Positions 29,110-38,464 are shown, counted from the first letter of the stretch. The stretch: 64,000 bases of DNA from Streptococcus uberis (GCF_000785785.1 NZ_JRQN01000010.1:1-64000); one strand, 5' to 3'. Notes: generated by a model from the letters alone, not told the origin. Translations and numbers: made by a program.

Positions 29110-30108
29110 CTAATCACCGAGTGTTGCTACCATTACAGCTTTGATAGTATGCATACGATTTTCTGCTTCTTGGAAAACTACTGAATGTGGTCCTTCAAAG
29201 ACGTCATCACTAACTTCCATTTCTGTCAACCCATATTTTTCAAAAATTTCCTTACCAATCTTAGTGTCTGTATTATGGAATGATGGCAAACAATGTTCAA
29301 AGATAACATTTGGATTTTCAGTCATTTCGATCATTTCTTTGGTTACACGATAAGGTTCTAATAAAGCAATTCTTTCTTTCCAAACGTCATCTGCTTCACC
29401 CATTGATACCCAAACATCAGTATAAAGGACATCAGAAGCTTTTACACCTTCCTTAATATCATCTGTAATAAGAATATTACCACCTGAAGCTTTCGCTAAT
29501 TGTTGACACTTTTTAAGCAAGTCATCACTTGGATTCAATTCCTTAGGACAAACCAAATGATAATCCATACCAATAATTGCTGCCCCAATCATTAACGCAT
29601 TAGCAACATTATTTCGACCATCTCCGACATAAGTAAAATTGATGTCTTTGTATGGTTTCTTTAGGCACTCTTTAGCTGTCAAGAAATCTGCTAAAACTTG
29701 TGTTGGGTGGTCTGCATCAGTTAGGCCATTCCAAACAGGGACACCTGAATGCGCTGCAAGGATTTCTACTGTTTCTTGTGAGAATCCACGGTACTCAATA
29801 CCATCATACATCCCACCAAGTACTCTAGCTGTATCTTTAGCAGTTTCTTTTTTACCCATTTGACTTCCAGTTGGACCTAAGTAGGTGACATGAGCTCCCT
29901 GATCATAAGCAGCTACTTCAAATGCACAACGGGTCCGTGTTGAGTCTTTTTCAAAAATTAGCGCGATATTTTTTCCGACTAATTTTTGTTGTTCAATTCC
30001 TGCATATTTTGCACGTTTCAAATCTTCTGAAAGATTCAATAGGAATTCAACTTCTTGTGTCGTAAAATCTAATAAGGTTAAAAAACTACGGTTTCGTAAA
30101 TTTTTCAT
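29110..30108 (-). CDS. arcB: ornithine carbamoyltransferase, catabolic type
   Basis: 332 residues. The carbamoyl-phosphate site STRTR is near 56-60, HPTQ near 133, the ornithine-binding SMG motif is present in [11 protein letters not shown], and the catalytic HCLPSFHN occurs near the C-terminus. The SMG loop separates it from putrescine carbamoyltransferases. Being first in an operon with carbamate kinase points to the catabolic direction (citrulline phosphorolysis). No arginine deiminase gene is in the cluster, unlike the standard arcABDC operon. Confidence 0.9.
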   Translation of the reverse strand: MKNLRNRSFLTLLDFTTQEVEFLLNLSEDLKRAKYAGIEQQKLVGKNIALIFEKDSTRTRCAFEVAAYDQGAHVTYLGPTGSQMGKKETAKDTARVLGGMYDGIEYRGFSQETVEILAAHSGVPVWNGLTDADHPTQVLADFLTAKECLKKPYKDINFTYVGDGRNNVANALMIGAAIIGMDYHLVCPKELNPSDDLLKKCQQLAKASGGNILITDDIKEGVKASDVLYTDVWVSMGEADDVWKERIALLEPYRVTKEMIEMTENPNVIFEHCLPSFHNTDTKIGKEIFEKYGLTEMEVSDDVFEGPHSVVFQEAENRMHTIKAVMVATLGD

Positions 30109-30139
30109 TGCTTATTGCCTCCTTTTTATTTATACTTAC

Positions 30140-30169
30140 ATTATAGTTAACGCTTTCATAAATATTCAA
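30140..30169 (-). promoter_or_regulatory. arcB operon promoter with cre site
   Basis: TTGAAT (30164-30169) and TATAAT (30140-30145) on the minus strand, 18 bases apart. In the spacer, ATGAAAGCGTTAACT (30145-30159) fits the CcpA consensus TGWAANCGNTNWCA at all but the last defined base. Glucose repression through CcpA is therefore expected, as for other arc operons. Confidence 0.65.
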
Positions 30170-30190
30170 AAATACTCAAAAATATTCTTT
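30161..30190. repeat. three decamer direct repeats in the arcB/kinase divergent region
   Basis: AATATTCAAA, AATACTCAAA and AATATTCTTT follow each other without gaps. On the other strand this reads TTTTTG-N4-TTTTTG. It overlaps the -35 of arcB and lies just upstream of the divergent sensor kinase gene, so it is a good candidate operator for the adjacent response regulator. Confidence 0.55.
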
Positions 30191-30210
30191 AAAAAATTTG
30201 GAGAAACCTG

Positions 30211-31533
30211 ATGCTCGAAATACTTACGGAAAAACACGTTGAAAAAAGACAACGCATTATTATCGCAGCCGTCACTATTGCATTAGCAGCTCAAATTCAT
30301 GTAAGTACGATTACAGAAGGATTTATTTTAACATTATCTCTTTTTATTTTGCCCGTTTTTTTATACTTCAATGATGATGTTAATCCATTTCATATCTGTT
30401 TAGGCATCGCTGCTGTTTCACCATTATTTAGGGGATTGATTCTTGCTCTTGTTGGTGATGCCTCCTTAAATAAAATAATCAACTTTGTTTTTACAGACAT
30501 GGTGTTTTATCTATGGTACGGCACCTTGTACTACACCATCTATTGGCACCGTGAATCACGTAATAAAGGGACTTTTTTTCTAACGATTATCATCTGTGAT
30601 TACTTTTCCAATATCTTAGAAGTTAGTCTGTTATTAGGCTTTCATCACTATACCATTCTCCTATTTCAAATTCTTTTTCTAACGGCCTTGATTCGTGCAA
30701 CCATCAGTGCAGGAATATCATTTACTTATCATTACTTGTCACTACTTTTAATGAAAGATTATCATGAAAAACGCTATTACTATTTCATCTGGTCGACTTC
30801 TGCAGTAAAAAGCGAAGTTTATTTTATGAAAAAAAACATTTTAGAAATAGAAAACATCATGAAAAATGCTTATATCCTGGATAAAGAGTTAGAAAATCAT
30901 CATCTCTCACCAGAATATCAACACCTTTCCTTAGAAATCGCTCGAGATGTTCATGAAATAAAAAAAGACTATCAGAATGTTATTAAAGGCTTGGGGACCT
31001 ATTTTAGTGTCGAAAATGAAGCCAGTATGTTTTTAAAAGATATTTTTCGAATTGTTCTTTCCTATATTAGAAGCCTTATTACCTCCCATAAACAGGAAAT
31101 TATCATCACCGAAAACATCAGAACCAATATAAAAGTCTATAACTACTATTTTTTATTAACCATTGTTTCTAATATTATTTTAAATGCTGTCGAAGCTATT
31201 AATGACACAAAAAATGGTTGTATCTATGTCTATGCTTCACATGATGATGCCCATTTAAACATCGTCATTACAGATAACGGGCCTGGCATTCCAGACAAGA
31301 TGAAGCCTTATATTTTTCAATCTGGCTTTTCAACTAAATTTGATGTAAATGGTGACATTTATCGAGGAATTGGACTTTCTAATGTCAAAATCATTGTAGA
31401 AGAAGAGTTTAAAGGTCAGATAGAGTTAAAAGATAATCATCCTAAGGGGGCAATTTTTACTATCACCATCCCTAATGACGAACTATTATCTAAAGAAACG
31501 GAGAATACCATAGATGAAGTTTTATATTCTTGA
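30211..31533 (+). CDS. GlnK(YcbA)-like sensor histidine kinase
   Basis: 440 residues. About six membrane helices occupy residues 14-190, then a coiled linker, the phosphorylation site region EIARDVHEIKKDYQN, the N-box SNIILNAVEAIND, G1 DNGPGIP and G2 RGIGLSNVK. This arrangement and the YcbB-type partner resemble the Bacillus GlnK-GlnL (YcbA-YcbB) system, which responds to glutamine. It is divergent from the citrulline-catabolic operon. GGAG precedes the ATG. The actual ligand is unknown. Confidence 0.75.
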   Translation: MLEILTEKHVEKRQRIIIAAVTIALAAQIHVSTITEGFILTLSLFILPVFLYFNDDVNPFHICLGIAAVSPLFRGLILALVGDASLNKIINFVFTDMVFYLWYGTLYYTIYWHRESRNKGTFFLTIIICDYFSNILEVSLLLGFHHYTILLFQILFLTALIRATISAGISFTYHYLSLLLMKDYHEKRYYYFIWSTSAVKSEVYFMKKNILEIENIMKNAYILDKELENHHLSPEYQHLSLEIARDVHEIKKDYQNVIKGLGTYFSVENEASMFLKDIFRIVLSYIRSLITSHKQEIIITENIRTNIKVYNYYFLLTIVSNIILNAVEAINDTKNGCIYVYASHDDAHLNIVITDNGPGIPDKMKPYIFQSGFSTKFDVNGDIYRGIGLSNVKIIVEEEFKGQIELKDNHPKGAIFTITIPNDELLSKETENTIDEVLYS

Positions 31534-32362
31534 TGATGATCCATCAGTTACCATGATCCTACAAGAAATTATTGAGGAAGATTATAACAATACAGTTATT
31601 AAAGTAGAAAATTCATCCACCGTTGCTCTCAATGAACTCCCTTTTTATGAGGTAGATATTGTTTTAGTTGATTTACTGATGCCATTGCTAGATGGTGTCA
31701 CTTTGGTAAAGAAAATCCATCAACAGCGGCCAAAATTAAAATTTATTATGATTTCACAAGTTAAAGATAATTCAATGCGACAAGATGCCTACAAGGCAGG
31801 AATTGAATTCTTCATTAGTAAGCCAATTAATATTGTTGAAGTGAAATCTGTTGTCAATAAGGTCAAAGCAAGTATTGAGATGGAAGCAAAGCTTCATCTT
31901 ATTCAAGAATTACTTGGGCCAAAGTTAAGTCAAGAGACACAGGAAACACTACAGGAAAAACAACTCGAAAAAATTCGTTCTATTTTGAGTTACCTAGGCA
32001 TTACATCAGAAGCAGGATGCGCAGATATCATTACAATTTGCCAAATCCTTCTCCAAAGTCACCTTTATTTTGAGCAGCTTAATTTTTCAAAACACCTATC
32101 CCTTGATGCTCATAGTCAAAAAATTATGTTGCAACGCGTTCGTCGGGCAATAAAAAAAGGGATGGTTAACATCGCTCATCTGTGTATAGATGATTATGAC
32201 AATGAAATCACCATCCAATATGCTAATGCCTTATTTGGTTACCAAAATATTCACTCCGAAATTCAGGTCATCCAAAAATTAAATCACCAGGGAGGTAAAG
32301 TATCACTCCGAAAATTTTTTGACGAACTAATCGTTCAAAGCCACAACGCACTATTAAGTTGA
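31514..32362 (+). CDS. GlnL(YcbB)-like response regulator
   Basis: 282 residues. A receiver domain (1-120) has acidic DDD at 8-10, phospho-acceptor Asp in VLVDLLMP and Lys in FISKPIN. The C-terminal part (about 140-282) resembles the YcbB DNA-binding domain of Bacillus GlnL, with RRAIKKGMVNIAHL and FGYQNIHSEIQ. It overlaps the kinase gene by 20 bases. It probably controls the divergent arcB operon, for which decamer repeats upstream are the candidate sites. Confidence 0.75.
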   Translation: MKFYILDDDPSVTMILQEIIEEDYNNTVIKVENSSTVALNELPFYEVDIVLVDLLMPLLDGVTLVKKIHQQRPKLKFIMISQVKDNSMRQDAYKAGIEFFISKPINIVEVKSVVNKVKASIEMEAKLHLIQELLGPKLSQETQETLQEKQLEKIRSILSYLGITSEAGCADIITICQILLQSHLYFEQLNFSKHLSLDAHSQKIMLQRVRRAIKKGMVNIAHLCIDDYDNEITIQYANALFGYQNIHSEIQVIQKLNHQGGKVSLRKFFDELIVQSHNALLS

Positions 32363-32385
32363 TTGCAATTGACTCAATAGACAAA

Positions 32386-32429
32386 AACTTTGCCCGTAAA
32401 CACAAGTTTCAGAGTTCACGGGCAAAGTT
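32386..32429 (+). terminator. terminator after the response regulator gene
   Basis: AACTTTGCCCGT and ACGGGCAAAGTT form a 12-bp stem with a 20-base loop, T-rich on both sides. It lies between convergent genes and may serve rsmA as well. Confidence 0.7.
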
Positions 32430-32491
32430 ATTATTTATTCAAATCAGCAACTATTTAGTCTCTAAAATAGTTTTAAGAGTCTAGTAGTTTA

Positions 32492-33364
32492 TCAAAAGGC
32501 ATTATCTTTTAATGCATCGGCCAATCGGCCAAAATCTTCAATACTTAGGGCTTCACCACGAATGTTTGGACTAATACCGGCCATGTCTAAAGCATGACTT
32601 AACTGAGTCTTGATTTCTTCTGATTTCCCAAAATGGCTAACCAAATTATTCCAAAGTGTCTTTCGACGGTGAACAAAGCTTGCTTTTGAGACTCTAAACA
32701 AGAAGTCCTCATCTTTAACTGTGACCAACGGCTCTGTGCGACGGGTCATTTTTAAAATGGCTGAATCAACATTTGGCGCAGGCACGAAGACCGTTCTCGG
32801 GACAATAAAGGCCACCTTTGCAGTCATATAATACTGAACTGCAATTGATAAGGAACCATAAGCTTTAGTGTTAGGCGCCGCGGAAATACGATCTGCCACC
32901 TCGCGTTGCATCATCACTACAAACTCTTGGAATGGGATTTTGCTGTCAATTAAGTGCATCAAAATAGGTGTTGTGATGTAATAAGGTAGATTAGCGACTA
33001 CCTTAATTGGTAATTCTGGATTTTTAAAAGCCTTAATCTGTGTTTGTAAATCAGCTTTTAAAATATCTTGATTAACCACTTGAACATTATCAAAGTCTCT
33101 CAAAGTATCTTTTAAAATTGGAATCAAACGGTCATCAATTTCAAAAGCCATAACTTCAGCCGCATTCTCTGCTAAAAATTCGGTCAAGGCACCAATACCT
33201 GGACCAATTTCAATAACATTGACACCCTTATCAACCTCTGCTGTGTCAAGAATTTTTTGTAAAATATTGGTATCCGTCAAAAAGTTTTGACCGAAAGATT
33301 TTTTGAATGTAAACCCATGGTGCTCTAAAATAGCCCGGGTAACATTATAGTCTGCAATTCTCAT
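32492..33364 (-). CDS. rsmA: 16S rRNA dimethyladenosine transferase RsmA (KsgA)
   Basis: 290 residues. It dimethylates two adjacent adenosines near the 16S rRNA 3' end. The SAM-binding motif is [15 protein letters not shown] (about 48-62); motif [16 protein letters not shown] contains the catalytic NLPY. The N-terminal KKSFGQNFL motif is typical. It is downstream of rnmV. In relatives it directly precedes rsgA. Confidence 0.95.
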   Translation of the reverse strand: MRIADYNVTRAILEHHGFTFKKSFGQNFLTDTNILQKILDTAEVDKGVNVIEIGPGIGALTEFLAENAAEVMAFEIDDRLIPILKDTLRDFDNVQVVNQDILKADLQTQIKAFKNPELPIKVVANLPYYITTPILMHLIDSKIPFQEFVVMMQREVADRISAAPNTKAYGSLSIAVQYYMTAKVAFIVPRTVFVPAPNVDSAILKMTRRTEPLVTVKDEDFLFRVSKASFVHRRKTLWNNLVSHFGKSEEIKTQLSHALDMAGISPNIRGEALSIEDFGRLADALKDNAF

Positions 33365-33424
33365 TTGTTATTATTTCCTACTTATTTGTTTTCTCTATTG
33401 TAGCATACTTACAGAGTTAGCTAT

Positions 33425-33988
33425 TTAAAATTTCGCCATAGCTTCTTGGACTTCTGCTAAGCTAATGCCAAAGAGTTCTAATCTGGCTAGTAATTGTTTG
33501 CCGTTACAGTAGCCAATTCGCAGTGTTTCGCCTAAGTATTCACGGCGTTTACGGCTGTCTCCACCCAAGAGTAGTCCTAGTTTAACTAGGTCTTCTTTGG
33601 TGATGTCAAAATCATTTTGATCATCGTATGTTTGGGTTACTTTGGCTAAAGCTTTTTGCAAATCTTTAAAACCAGCATGTTCAACACCTAGTGACCGTCC
33701 TTTAGACTTGGATCCTGGAACAGCTTCATCACGGTTTAAAAAGGCATGACGAACCGTCGGAACAGCCTGCATAATGATTTTACGAATGCGTTCGCCGTTA
33801 TAATCTGGGTCTGTAAAGACAATGACGCCGCGTAGCTGATTGAGGCGGTCAATCCTCTCTAGGTCAGCTTCGTTGATTGCTGAGCCTCTTGTTTCATAAG
33901 TGTCAACCTCATAGAAACGTCGGAGATTTGCTGTATCATCCTTGCCCTCGACGACGATGACTTCTTGAATCTTAATTTTTTTAGTCAA
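33425..33988 (-). CDS. rnmV: ribonuclease M5
   Basis: About 188 residues. It matures 5S rRNA in Gram-positives. The Toprim domain shows VIVVEGKDD (near residue 8) and FTDPDYNGERIRK. I chose a TTG at 33988, with GAGG upstream, which overlaps the end of tatD by 8 bases; a longer frame starting inside tatD is unlikely. The order tatD-rnmV-rsmA is conserved in Firmicutes. Confidence 0.92.
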   Translation of the reverse strand: MTKKIKIQEVIVVEGKDDTANLRRFYEVDTYETRGSAINEADLERIDRLNQLRGVIVFTDPDYNGERIRKIIMQAVPTVRHAFLNRDEAVPGSKSKGRSLGVEHAGFKDLQKALAKVTQTYDDQNDFDITKEDLVKLGLLLGGDSRKRREYLGETLRIGYCNGKQLLARLELFGISLAEVQEAMAKF

Positions 33989-34754
33989 TCTTAAAAATCC
34001 TCTTAGCATTGGCTGTTGTCGCTTTTGCAACTTCTTCTGAAGTCAGGCCACGTAGCTCCGCAATTTTATCCACAACATAACGAGTATAGGCCGTATGGTT
34101 CTCGCGACCCCGCTTTGGCACTGGCGCTAGGTATGGCGCATCCGTTTCGACCAGCATTTTATCCAGGGGAATGGCTTGCGCGACTTCTTGAAGCTCTGTG
34201 GCTTTTTTGAAAGTAACCACACCAGAAAAAGAAATCAGCATGCCCAAATCAATGAATTTCTGAGCCATTTCCAAGCTACCACTGAAAGAATGCATGATGC
34301 CTCCGCAGGGCCCGACACCAGCTTCTTTGATGACTTGATAGGTATCTTCTAGGGCATCGCGGGTGTGAACAACAAATGGTAAGTTATAATCTTTTGACAA
34401 TTGGATTTGTCGTTTGAAGACCTCAATTTGAACCTCTTTGGGGTCTTCCATCCAATGGTAATCCAAGCCAATTTCGCCCAAGGCCACAACCTTTTCATTA
34501 TTTAAGTGAGAAACAAGCATCTCCTCAACGGCCTGACTGTATGAGCCTGCCTCAGTTGGGTGCCAACCAATGGTCGCATAAACGTCTGGATATTTTGCGG
34601 CAAGAGCTAATGCACCGGCAATGGTAGCTTGGTCAAAGCCAACCACATTGTGAGCCGTCACGCCCATTTCCTTGGCCAAAGCCAGCTCTTCATCTTCCTT
34701 ACCAATGAAATTATCCACATTCAAATGGGTATGAGTATCAAATATGCTAAGCAT
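33981..34754 (-). CDS. tatD: TatD family metal-dependent DNase
   Basis: 257 residues. A TIM-barrel hydrolase with the metal-binding motif DTHTHLN at 6-12, GEIGLDYHW, FVVHTRDA, MHSFSG and ETDAPYLAPVP, carrying the conserved His/Asp/Glu ligands. Homologues are 3'-5' exonucleases in DNA repair. It is followed by rnmV with an overlap. Confidence 0.93.
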   Translation of the reverse strand: MLSIFDTHTHLNVDNFIGKEDEELALAKEMGVTAHNVVGFDQATIAGALALAAKYPDVYATIGWHPTEAGSYSQAVEEMLVSHLNNEKVVALGEIGLDYHWMEDPKEVQIEVFKRQIQLSKDYNLPFVVHTRDALEDTYQVIKEAGVGPCGGIMHSFSGSLEMAQKFIDLGMLISFSGVVTFKKATELQEVAQAIPLDKMLVETDAPYLAPVPKRGRENHTAYTRYVVDKIAELRGLTSEEVAKATTANAKRIFKID

Positions 34755-34840
34755 GTTTTTTCCTTTTATTCTTCTTTTCTTCTCGGGAATTGCTGCGCTC
34801 TAAAGCAAAGCCTTACTCTGAAAGGCTTCTCTTGACTCTT

Positions 34841-34849
34841 ATTATACCA
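34841..34849 (-). promoter_or_regulatory. tatD promoter (extended -10)
   Basis: Minus-strand TGGTATAAT about 90 bases before tatD is a full extended -10. A small hairpin (34809-34827) lies in the leader. Confidence 0.5.
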
Positions 34850-34907
34850 TAATTGAAAAAGATTCTCTGCACCAGCAATTGAATGTATGTGTCAATTAGT
34901 CGAGCAC

Positions 34908-34937
34908 TTGACACTCTAAATTATGATATCATATAAT
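34908..34937 (+). promoter_or_regulatory. promoter of the RpiR-family regulator gene
   Basis: TTGACA (34908-34913) and TATAAT (34932-34937), both perfect, with an 18-base spacer. Confidence 0.75.
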
Positions 34938-34988
34938 ACGATAACTACTTTTTATCTCTCTATCAAATCTCACAAATAGGAGTAGACG

Positions 34989-35801
34989 ATGACTAAAAAT
35001 ATACAAATCAAAGCTAAAATTGAGGATGCGTTTTCTCAGATGACCCCTTTGGAAATTAGTATTGGTAAATTTTTTATTAATAATGACCTTGATGAGGCTC
35101 ACATGTCGTCTCGCCTGGTTGTTCAACGGCTCCACGTATCGCAAGCAGCTCTGACACGCTTTGCAAAAAAATGTGGCTATTCTGGCTATCGCTCCTTTGC
35201 ATTTGATTACCTCCAAACATTGCAAACAGCCGGAAACACCTTTCAAGACATCAGTCGCGATGTGACCAAGAGGGTCTTGGTTGACTACGATACCTTGATT
35301 AATAAGACTTATAGCTTGGTTGACGAGGAAAAATTGCAGAGCTTAGCAGAAGAGATTGATCAAGCTGAGCGGATTTATTTCTATGGGAAAGGCTCTTCTG
35401 CCTTGGTGGCCCAAGAGATGAAGCTGCGCTTTATGCGACTTGGAATCATCTGTGATGCCTATTCTGACACCGATGGATTCACTTGGGCCAATAGCTTGGT
35501 CAATAAGAACTGTCTAGTGATTGGCTTTTCTTTATCAGGTCAAACATTATCTGTGATCAAAGCCTTAGAAAAAGCAGCCGCTAATGGCGCCAAAACTAAA
35601 CTCATCACAACAAGAGATTCTGAGCAATTTAATGCTGAAATCGACGTCTTTAACGTCTCTTCCACCCATCAGCTCAATTATGGTAACCGTGTTTCTCCGC
35701 AATTTCCACTATTAATCATGATGGATATTATCTATGCTTATGTCCTAGAAATTGACCGCGACAAAAAAGAAGACATCTTTGAAAAAACAATTATCAACTA
35801 A
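34989..35801 (+). CDS. nanR: RpiR/MurR family regulator, NanR-like
   Basis: 270 residues: an N-terminal helix-turn-helix (about 20-75, SRLVVQRLHVSQAALTRFAKKCG) and a C-terminal SIS sugar-phosphate-binding domain (about 120-250, with YFYGKGSSALVAQEMKLRFMRLG and GFSLSGQT). RpiR regulators of this type (NanR) control sialic acid/ManNAc genes in streptococci. It stands convergent to the PTS-nanE operon, 3 kb from the nanE promoter. The symbol is inferred from this context. Confidence 0.7.
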   Translation: MTKNIQIKAKIEDAFSQMTPLEISIGKFFINNDLDEAHMSSRLVVQRLHVSQAALTRFAKKCGYSGYRSFAFDYLQTLQTAGNTFQDISRDVTKRVLVDYDTLINKTYSLVDEEKLQSLAEEIDQAERIYFYGKGSSALVAQEMKLRFMRLGIICDAYSDTDGFTWANSLVNKNCLVIGFSLSGQTLSVIKALEKAAANGAKTKLITTRDSEQFNAEIDVFNVSSTHQLNYGNRVSPQFPLLIMMDIIYAYVLEIDRDKKEDIFEKTIIN

Positions 35802-35835
35802 AAAGACTCTCAAAACAAAGCGTTGAGAGTTTTTC
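35801..35835 (+). terminator. terminator after the RpiR-family regulator gene
   Basis: AAAGACTCTCAA and TTGAGAGTTTTT pair around a 9-base loop, ending in TTTTTC. Confidence 0.75.
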
Positions 35836-36024
35836 TTTTGTAACAATTTACTGATGGGCTTGCTTTTGTTTAAAATGATAGAAGGCACCAATAGATAACC
35901 ACATCCAATATCAGCATTCTTTTAATATCATAGCGGAATAGGATATGAGAAAACTAATTTTACTGTTTGATCCTCATTGGAGGTATCGTTAATAGTTGGT
36001 TTTTTCATAATCTTATATAAACAA

Positions 36025-37539
36025 CTAATCTTCTCTATTAAGAAGTTGGTTTATTTCTTGGCTATAGAGTATTGCCTTTCCTCCATAGATTGCTTGAATT
36101 CCATTTTTTACATCTAGAACAGCTGTTGCTCCAACGGACTGCAAGGTTCCTTTATCTACTTTACTACTATCAGCAAGTGATACACGTAATCTTGTTGCAC
36201 AAGCTGTCACGTCTTCAATATTGCTTTCACCTCCAAGTGCATCAATTATTAATAATGATTGATCACGTAAAGAATTTGACTTATCATTTACACTTAACTG
36301 ATTATCTGAGCTTGCTTCATTTGTTAATTCCATCCCTGGAACGAGAACATGGAATTTAGTGACACAAAACCTAAATACAATATAATAAATTAAGAACCAA
36401 ACAACCCCCACAGGAATTACTAATAGCCAGTTAGTATGCGAATTTCCCTGAAGAACACCAAATATCAAGAAATCAATAAGTCCACCTGAGAATGAATTAC
36501 CAATTCTAATTTGAAGTAAATCAGCAACTAAAAATGAGCAACCATCTAAGAAGGCATGGACAATATAAAGCCATGGAGCAACAAATAAGAAAGCAAACTC
36601 AATCGGTTCAGTTATACCTGTTAATAATGAAGTCAAGGCACTACTTGAATAAAAACTACCAACTTTTTTACGATTGATTTTGGGAATAGAATGATACATA
36701 GCAAGGCAGGCTGCAGGTAAGCCAAACATCATTGTTGCAAAACGACCTGCAAAAAAACGTGTTCCATAAGTGAAGAGTCCAGTATGATGGGAATCAGCTA
36801 ATTGTGCAAAAAAGATATTTTGAGCACCTGCAATGGTTTTTCCTGCAACTTCTTCACTGCCACCTAAAGAGGTGTACCAAAACATTGGATAAATGGTATG
36901 GTGAAGTCCAACTGCCCCTGTTAAACGTAAGAAGAATCCATATAAGAATGTTCCTAAACTACCCATAACAGCAATTTTTTCACCTATGACTACTAATCCA
37001 TTTTGAACTGGAGGCCAAATAATATAAAAAACTGTACCAATTGCAATTGCTGCAAAAGAGGAAATAATTGGGATAAAACGTGAGCCACCAAAGAAACCTA
37101 GGAAGGCTGGTAATTCAATTTTTCGATACTTGTTATGCAAACTTGCAACTATCAAACCAATAACTAAAGCTCCCAAGACACCAGTATCAATTTTAGCATC
37201 TTTTGCCGAAAATAAAGTTAAAAATCCACTGATAGTCGCAGTAAAAACTAAATAAGCGACACCACCAGAGAGACCCGCAGTTCCTTTATCAGCATCAGCT
37301 AGTCCTACAGCAACACCAATAGCAAAAATTAAAGCAATATTGGCAAAAACAGCATTTCCTGCAGTACTCATTATAGTAAAGATTGCTTGCAACCACGGTT
37401 GGTCTAAAACAGAAAACTGTGCAATCGCATTAGCATTTGATAGGGCACCACCAATTCCTAAGAGTAATCCCGCTACTGGCAAGATTGAAATTGGTAACAT
37501 AAAGGCTTGCCCTAATTTAGAAAATTTCTTAAAATCCAT
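36025..37539 (-). CDS. PTS EIICB transporter, probable N-acetylmannosamine/amino-sugar type
   Basis: 504 residues. An EIIC domain of the glucose/GlcNAc family (about 1-400, roughly 10 helices, with GLHHTIYPMFWYTSLGG and the GITEPIEFAFLF substrate-site motif), then an EIIB domain with phosphocysteine in ACATRLRV near 446. No EIIA is present, so it depends on EIIA from elsewhere. It starts one base after nanE. S. pneumoniae has a similar amino-sugar PTS beside nanE, which suggests ManNAc as substrate here. Confidence 0.8.
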   Translation of the reverse strand: MDFKKFSKLGQAFMLPISILPVAGLLLGIGGALSNANAIAQFSVLDQPWLQAIFTIMSTAGNAVFANIALIFAIGVAVGLADADKGTAGLSGGVAYLVFTATISGFLTLFSAKDAKIDTGVLGALVIGLIVASLHNKYRKIELPAFLGFFGGSRFIPIISSFAAIAIGTVFYIIWPPVQNGLVVIGEKIAVMGSLGTFLYGFFLRLTGAVGLHHTIYPMFWYTSLGGSEEVAGKTIAGAQNIFFAQLADSHHTGLFTYGTRFFAGRFATMMFGLPAACLAMYHSIPKINRKKVGSFYSSSALTSLLTGITEPIEFAFLFVAPWLYIVHAFLDGCSFLVADLLQIRIGNSFSGGLIDFLIFGVLQGNSHTNWLLVIPVGVVWFLIYYIVFRFCVTKFHVLVPGMELTNEASSDNQLSVNDKSNSLRDQSLLIIDALGGESNIEDVTACATRLRVSLADSSKVDKGTLQSVGATAVLDVKNGIQAIYGGKAILYSQEINQLLNRED

Positions 37540-37540
37540 C

Positions 37541-38254
37541 TCACTTATCTCCTTTTCTTACTGCTTCAATAAATCGCTGGGCGATTTCTTTTGGTCTTGT
37601 TATTGCACCACCCACAACAATGCCAAAGACACCTAAGTCGTTGACTGCCTTTGCTTGCTCAGGCGAGTGAATTTTACCTTCAGCAATGACGTCAATACCT
37701 GCTTGACACAATTGGTCAATCAGCTCTAGGTCGGGATCTTCTGCTTGTCGGCTATAACTGGTATAGCCTGAAAGAGTCGTGCCCACAAAATCAACACCAG
37801 CCTCGTAAGCTTCCTTTCCTTCTTCAAAGGTCGAAATATCAGCCATCAGTAGTTGATTGGGATATTTCTCCTTGACTTGCTGAATGAATTCACGGATAGT
37901 CAGGCCGTCATAGCGTTGACGCTTGGTACAATCCAGTGCGATGATGGCAATCTCAAGGGCTGCCAGTTGGTCAATCTCAGCCATAGTCGCTGTGATAAAG
38001 GGCTCTTGGGGTGGATACTCTTTCTTGATAATACCGATAATTGGCAAAGCCGTCACAGTCTGTATCTCTTTAATGTCACGAACGGAGTTAGCCCTAATCC
38101 CAACTGCTCCCGCTTCTTGGGCAGCCTTAGCCATGAGGGGCATAATGCCACCCCTGTCAGAATACAGAGCTTCTCCTGGCAAAGCCTGACATGAAACGAT
38201 TATGCCATCTTTAAACTGTTGCCTGAGACTGTCTTTAGTCATCTCTTTTAACAT
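37541..38254 (-). CDS. nanE: N-acetylmannosamine-6-phosphate 2-epimerase
   Basis: 237 residues, a TIM barrel converting ManNAc-6-phosphate to GlcNAc-6-phosphate. Family features are [11 protein letters not shown] near the N-terminus, [38 protein letters not shown] and VVGGAITRP. It is first in a two-gene operon with the PTS transporter, which would deliver its substrate directly. AAAGGA precedes the ATG. Confidence 0.93.
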   Translation of the reverse strand: MLKEMTKDSLRQQFKDGIIVSCQALPGEALYSDRGGIMPLMAKAAQEAGAVGIRANSVRDIKEIQTVTALPIIGIIKKEYPPQEPFITATMAEIDQLAALEIAIIALDCTKRQRYDGLTIREFIQQVKEKYPNQLLMADISTFEEGKEAYEAGVDFVGTTLSGYTSYSRQAEDPDLELIDQLCQAGIDVIAEGKIHSPEQAKAVNDLGVFGIVVGGAITRPKEIAQRFIEAVRKGDK

Positions 38255-38299
38255 GCTTTTTTCCTTTCCAATGATTACACTTGTCTGCTAACTGTTTTC

Positions 38300-38327
38300 A
38301 TTATACCAAGTATAAAAGCGTTTTCAA
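38300..38327 (-). promoter_or_regulatory. nanE-PTS promoter with cre site
   Basis: TTGAAA (38322-38327) and TGGTATAAT (TATAAT at 38300-38305), 16 bases apart on the minus strand. TGAAAACGCTTTTA (38313-38326) overlaps the -35 and fits the CcpA consensus except the penultimate base, predicting catabolite repression. Confidence 0.65.
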
Positions 38328-38405
38328 TAATCTTTAGGTATTTAGAATTGACTTTCAAAAATAGCAAGCTTTGTCTCTTTTATTAAAACTAGTTTCAGCA
38401 CACAA

Positions 38406-38436
38406 AAAAACCAAGAGCCTCGAGCACTCTTGGTTT
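38406..38436 (-). terminator. terminator after rpmH
   Basis: AAAACCAAGAG and CTCTTGGTTTT pair around a 9-base loop, with a T run on the minus strand. Confidence 0.8.
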
Positions 38437-38464
38437 TATTTGTTTGTATTCGTATTTATTGCGA

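Noticed and set aside
26530-30108. Complete arginine deiminase operon
   Set aside because: No arginine deiminase (arcA) reading frame is present between or beside these genes.
29110-30108. Putrescine carbamoyltransferase (agmatine pathway)
   Set aside because: The SMG ornithine-binding motif is present, and no agmatine deiminase gene adjoins.
30161-30190. CRISPR-like repeats
   Set aside because: The decamers are contiguous with no spacers; an operator is a better explanation. No CRISPR array was seen anywhere in the window.
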